Assembly: GCA_917880885.1 (NCBI GenBank)
Contig: OU862915.1
Location: 41,362,676 to 41,426,675 of the forward strand
Source: Limnephilus marmoratus
Taxonomy: Eukaryota > Arthropoda > Insecta > Trichoptera > Limnephilidae
DNA: 64,000 nucleotides
Reading direction: 5' to 3'
Position numbers and translations under genes: made by a program. The notes under the pieces were generated by a model. It worked only from the letters and a program-made list of their open reading frames with translations, ran no database searches and had not been told where the DNA came from. Of the stretch, positions 61,720-64,000 are shown in pieces (the first letter of the stretch is position 1; every line of letters begins with the position of its first letter).

Positions 61720-64000
61720 TTTAAGATTTGATGTGCGCATGCCGGAGATGGTTTCTATATAAAATAGTGAGCTTTGGCATCATGAAATTATGGGTGTGAT
61801 GAATGGTAAACTCCAATCTAAGAGAAAGCCTACGAGGAATTTTTTTTATTCTAAGAAGAAAAGCGCTGCACCAAACGACGTCTGTATGATCAGATTCAAA
61901 ACTTACCCGAAAATGGTTGTCTTAGATTACACTCAGATGGTGATAAGATCGATATTTAACGGGGTTACCATTTTTTAGGGCCAATTACAAACAGAAAAAT
62001 TTAACCCACCAGTCAAATTACAGGAAAAGCATTTTTTGTACAACGAACCCAAGAAATTTTATGATAACGGGTACATTTAGGAGATCGGAAACCTTAGATA
62101 TCGAATGTATTGGAGCCTTTTTAGTTGCGGGAAAACACACTTGGATAACGATGGAAAATTTTATAATTAATATATTCAGTGGGAGGACGCGGAGACGAGG
62201 GACACACTTGTCGGGGGATTTTCAACTATAGAATAACTATGTATGACGGCCGAGATGCCAAATTCGAGAAAAACGTACGAAAGGAAAATGAAAATGTATA
62301 AAACAATGGAAAATTATTGTTATCAATTTCAGATAAAGCGGCGATATTAGAAAGCCGATTTTTAGAAGAAAATTTAATAAAAAATGGTGGTTGCGTTGGG
62401 GGTGTAGAACATACGAGAGGATGGCTCGGTGTGCTAATTGCAATCTCAAAGGAAATACAATTAGTATTGTTAAGTGCCTGGGGTCGAGTAACAGTACCGG
62501 ACACATTACGGATGATTTTATTCAACAAAAAGGATCGTTTTACGTCATTCGTGCCGTTGAATCACATAATTGAGCTTGGTTACTAACGAAGTGGACGCGG
62601 GAAATGGTTGTCGATCCCACATGTATTTTGTTTTCAAAAACAATGGAGATTCGAACATGGGTTTTGTTAATACAAGGACTATTAACCATTAAGAAGGCAA
62701 TAAAAATTAACACAGACCTTACGTAATATTTCCATTAAAAAAGGCCATAAAATTTTATGACCCTTAGATAAAATCAAAATTACGACCAGGTATGTAAAAA
62801 TTGTAAAGTAAACAGATGTCAACGCGTATGATTCCTTTTAAATTGTGTGAAATGAGACGGATTATTGGGCGGGATTTGACCGAAGTAGTTAACTTGACAG
62901 ATATTCCAGTGTGAAACAAAGGGGAAAGGAAGGAGATAAATTCTGGATCGTGTTGGGATAAATTGTTAAAAGCTAAGTGGGAGTCGAAATAACACTGCGA
63001 TAAGTTATTCAGGTAGTCTGGATGTTCTAATAAATTTCATATCGATGATAATTACCCGGTGGAATTGAAATTAAAACATTAGAACTTTGGTGAGTCTTTA
63101 CATTCTTTAAGCTTTTCCATGTTCCTACGAATAACCTGGCACTGATGAACGTGATATCAAGAAAGGGTAAGTAAATAACTAACCAATTTATTTGCATATG
63201 CATGTCACTTCACCCATTCGGATTGAAATGTTGCAAAACAAATACTTAACACATAATTTGATAGAAACGCATCACTTAATCAATTTTGGTAGCTTGGCGT
63301 ACTCGTAAAACAAACACCTATCGCTTCCTTTCACTAGCATGATTAGGGTATGTTTGTATGACCTTCGAATCTAAAATTTCGATTGGAGTTTAATGTCATC
63401 CATTGACACAGTCACCTAGATTCCATTAACCAACAAACAAAACAAAGCATTAATGTCAAGGGACAAGTTTATCAATTATAGCTTACGACGAAATCTGCAG
63501 TCAATATGTGAAAGCAACATCGACGTTAAATTCACTGAATTCTAAACAACTTGATTATATTAAAGCGATCCCAATAGGTAGCATTGATTCAGTTTGCAAA
63601 ATTTCGCAAAGTAAAATACTGCGACTAGCTTCAAACTCAAAGAGAGCTCATCACAATTATTCAGGAGGTCATTGATGCAATGACAACTTACAAAGATACA
63701 ACATGATTTATCTCATTTTTAATTTTTTCTTATAGGAAGTAGGCATCCAAGAACCCATAAATACCCATAATCCTAAATGCCTTATACACGAAGAGCTAGT
63801 GAACTGATTTAAAAAACACTTGTGTTTAAATAACCATACACTCCTGAATCCTGAATTTGCTCTCGCATTTAAACTTCAAGGCTCCGGTATGTATTTATGA
63901 GCTAATCGGAAATGTATGTATCAACCATTGCGAAGGGAGGATTTTGATTCTGTGGCGGTATTGACGAGATGGGCATGCGGGGGAGAAGAAGGACGTATGC
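61720..64000. other. no gene recognised
   Basis: 2.3 kb without named repeats, the emptiest part of the window. Several 60-100-codon frames (for example 62226-62528 minus and 62317-62586 plus, overlapping each other) show no motif. No signal-peptide-like exon on the minus strand that would fit the upstream end of the ALP exon was found. Confidence 0.45.

Noticed and set aside
62226..62586. Overlapping 100-codon minus and 89-codon plus frames
   Set aside because: They overlap on opposite strands, with no recognisable domain, splice context or codon bias.

Overview
The window is non-coding, AT-rich DNA of an animal, almost certainly an insect and probably a moth or butterfly. The evidence is spliceosomal exons separated by introns of tens of kilobases, many non-LTR retrotransposon tails, tRNA-headed SINEs, and hAT, piggyBac, Tc1/mariner and Harbinger-like DNA elements. 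The lepidopteran assignment is an inference from repeat types I recognise. There are no operons, rRNA genes, intact tRNA genes or CRISPR arrays.

The one host gene supported by protein similarity is an alkaline phosphatase on the minus strand. Two exons are visible: 55613-55694 (pre-catalytic N-terminal region) and 28206-28368 (the zinc/magnesium-binding GDGMS motif). Their splice phases fit exactly (2+1) across a 27.2 kb intron. The next exon is phase 0 and was not found, so it probably lies left of position 1. The signal-peptide exon is presumably right of 64000. Essentially the whole window is therefore ALP intron, and it serves as landing ground for transposons. A possible terminal exon (stop codon plus AATAAA) lies on the same strand at 23500-23617.

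Dominant repeat families. (1) 'Double-hairpin LINE': a CR1/Jockey-like element, always 5'-truncated here, whose 3' end carries two nested 10-bp stems. The outer stem overlaps the last codons of the reverse transcriptase. (2) A ~450-bp non-autonomous partner with an unrelated GC-rich body but the same double-hairpin 3' end, in more than a dozen copies, apparently mobilised by family 1. (3) A tRNA-headed SINE of ~300 bp. (4) Other LINE remnants: endonuclease, RT, gag-like ORF1 and C-terminal tails. (5) Well-delimited DNA elements: piggyBac-like MITE 4334-4919, hAT-like 11124-13426, Harbinger-like MITE 12956-13125, mariner 33731-34581, DUF4817-type Tc1/mariner 39435-40748, foldbacks 42237-42680 and 52691-53288. 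(6) LTRs: a solo LTR with target duplication at 1741-2621 and an LTR with primer-binding site at 24726-25369.

Layout. 1-8.3 kb: LINE debris, solo LTR, piggyBac MITE, endonuclease fragment. 9-10.2 kb: tandem and inverted LINE tails. 11-20.7 kb: the densest nesting, up to three levels deep. 21-26 kb: LINE ORF1, candidate exon, LTR. 28 kb: ALP exon beside a perfect 31-bp-arm hairpin. 29-43 kb: SINEs, two mariner-type elements, a 44-bp minisatellite and a foldback. 44-48 kb: an RT pseudogene and two long palindromes. 48-64 kb: more double-hairpin elements, a minisatellite-armed foldback, the upstream ALP exon, then sparse sequence.

No functional transposon protein survives. The most interesting material is structural: the shared double-hairpin 3' end, a recurring hammerhead-ribozyme-like core in dispersed repeats, the foldback with 9-bp target duplication, and the nested insertions that give relative ages.
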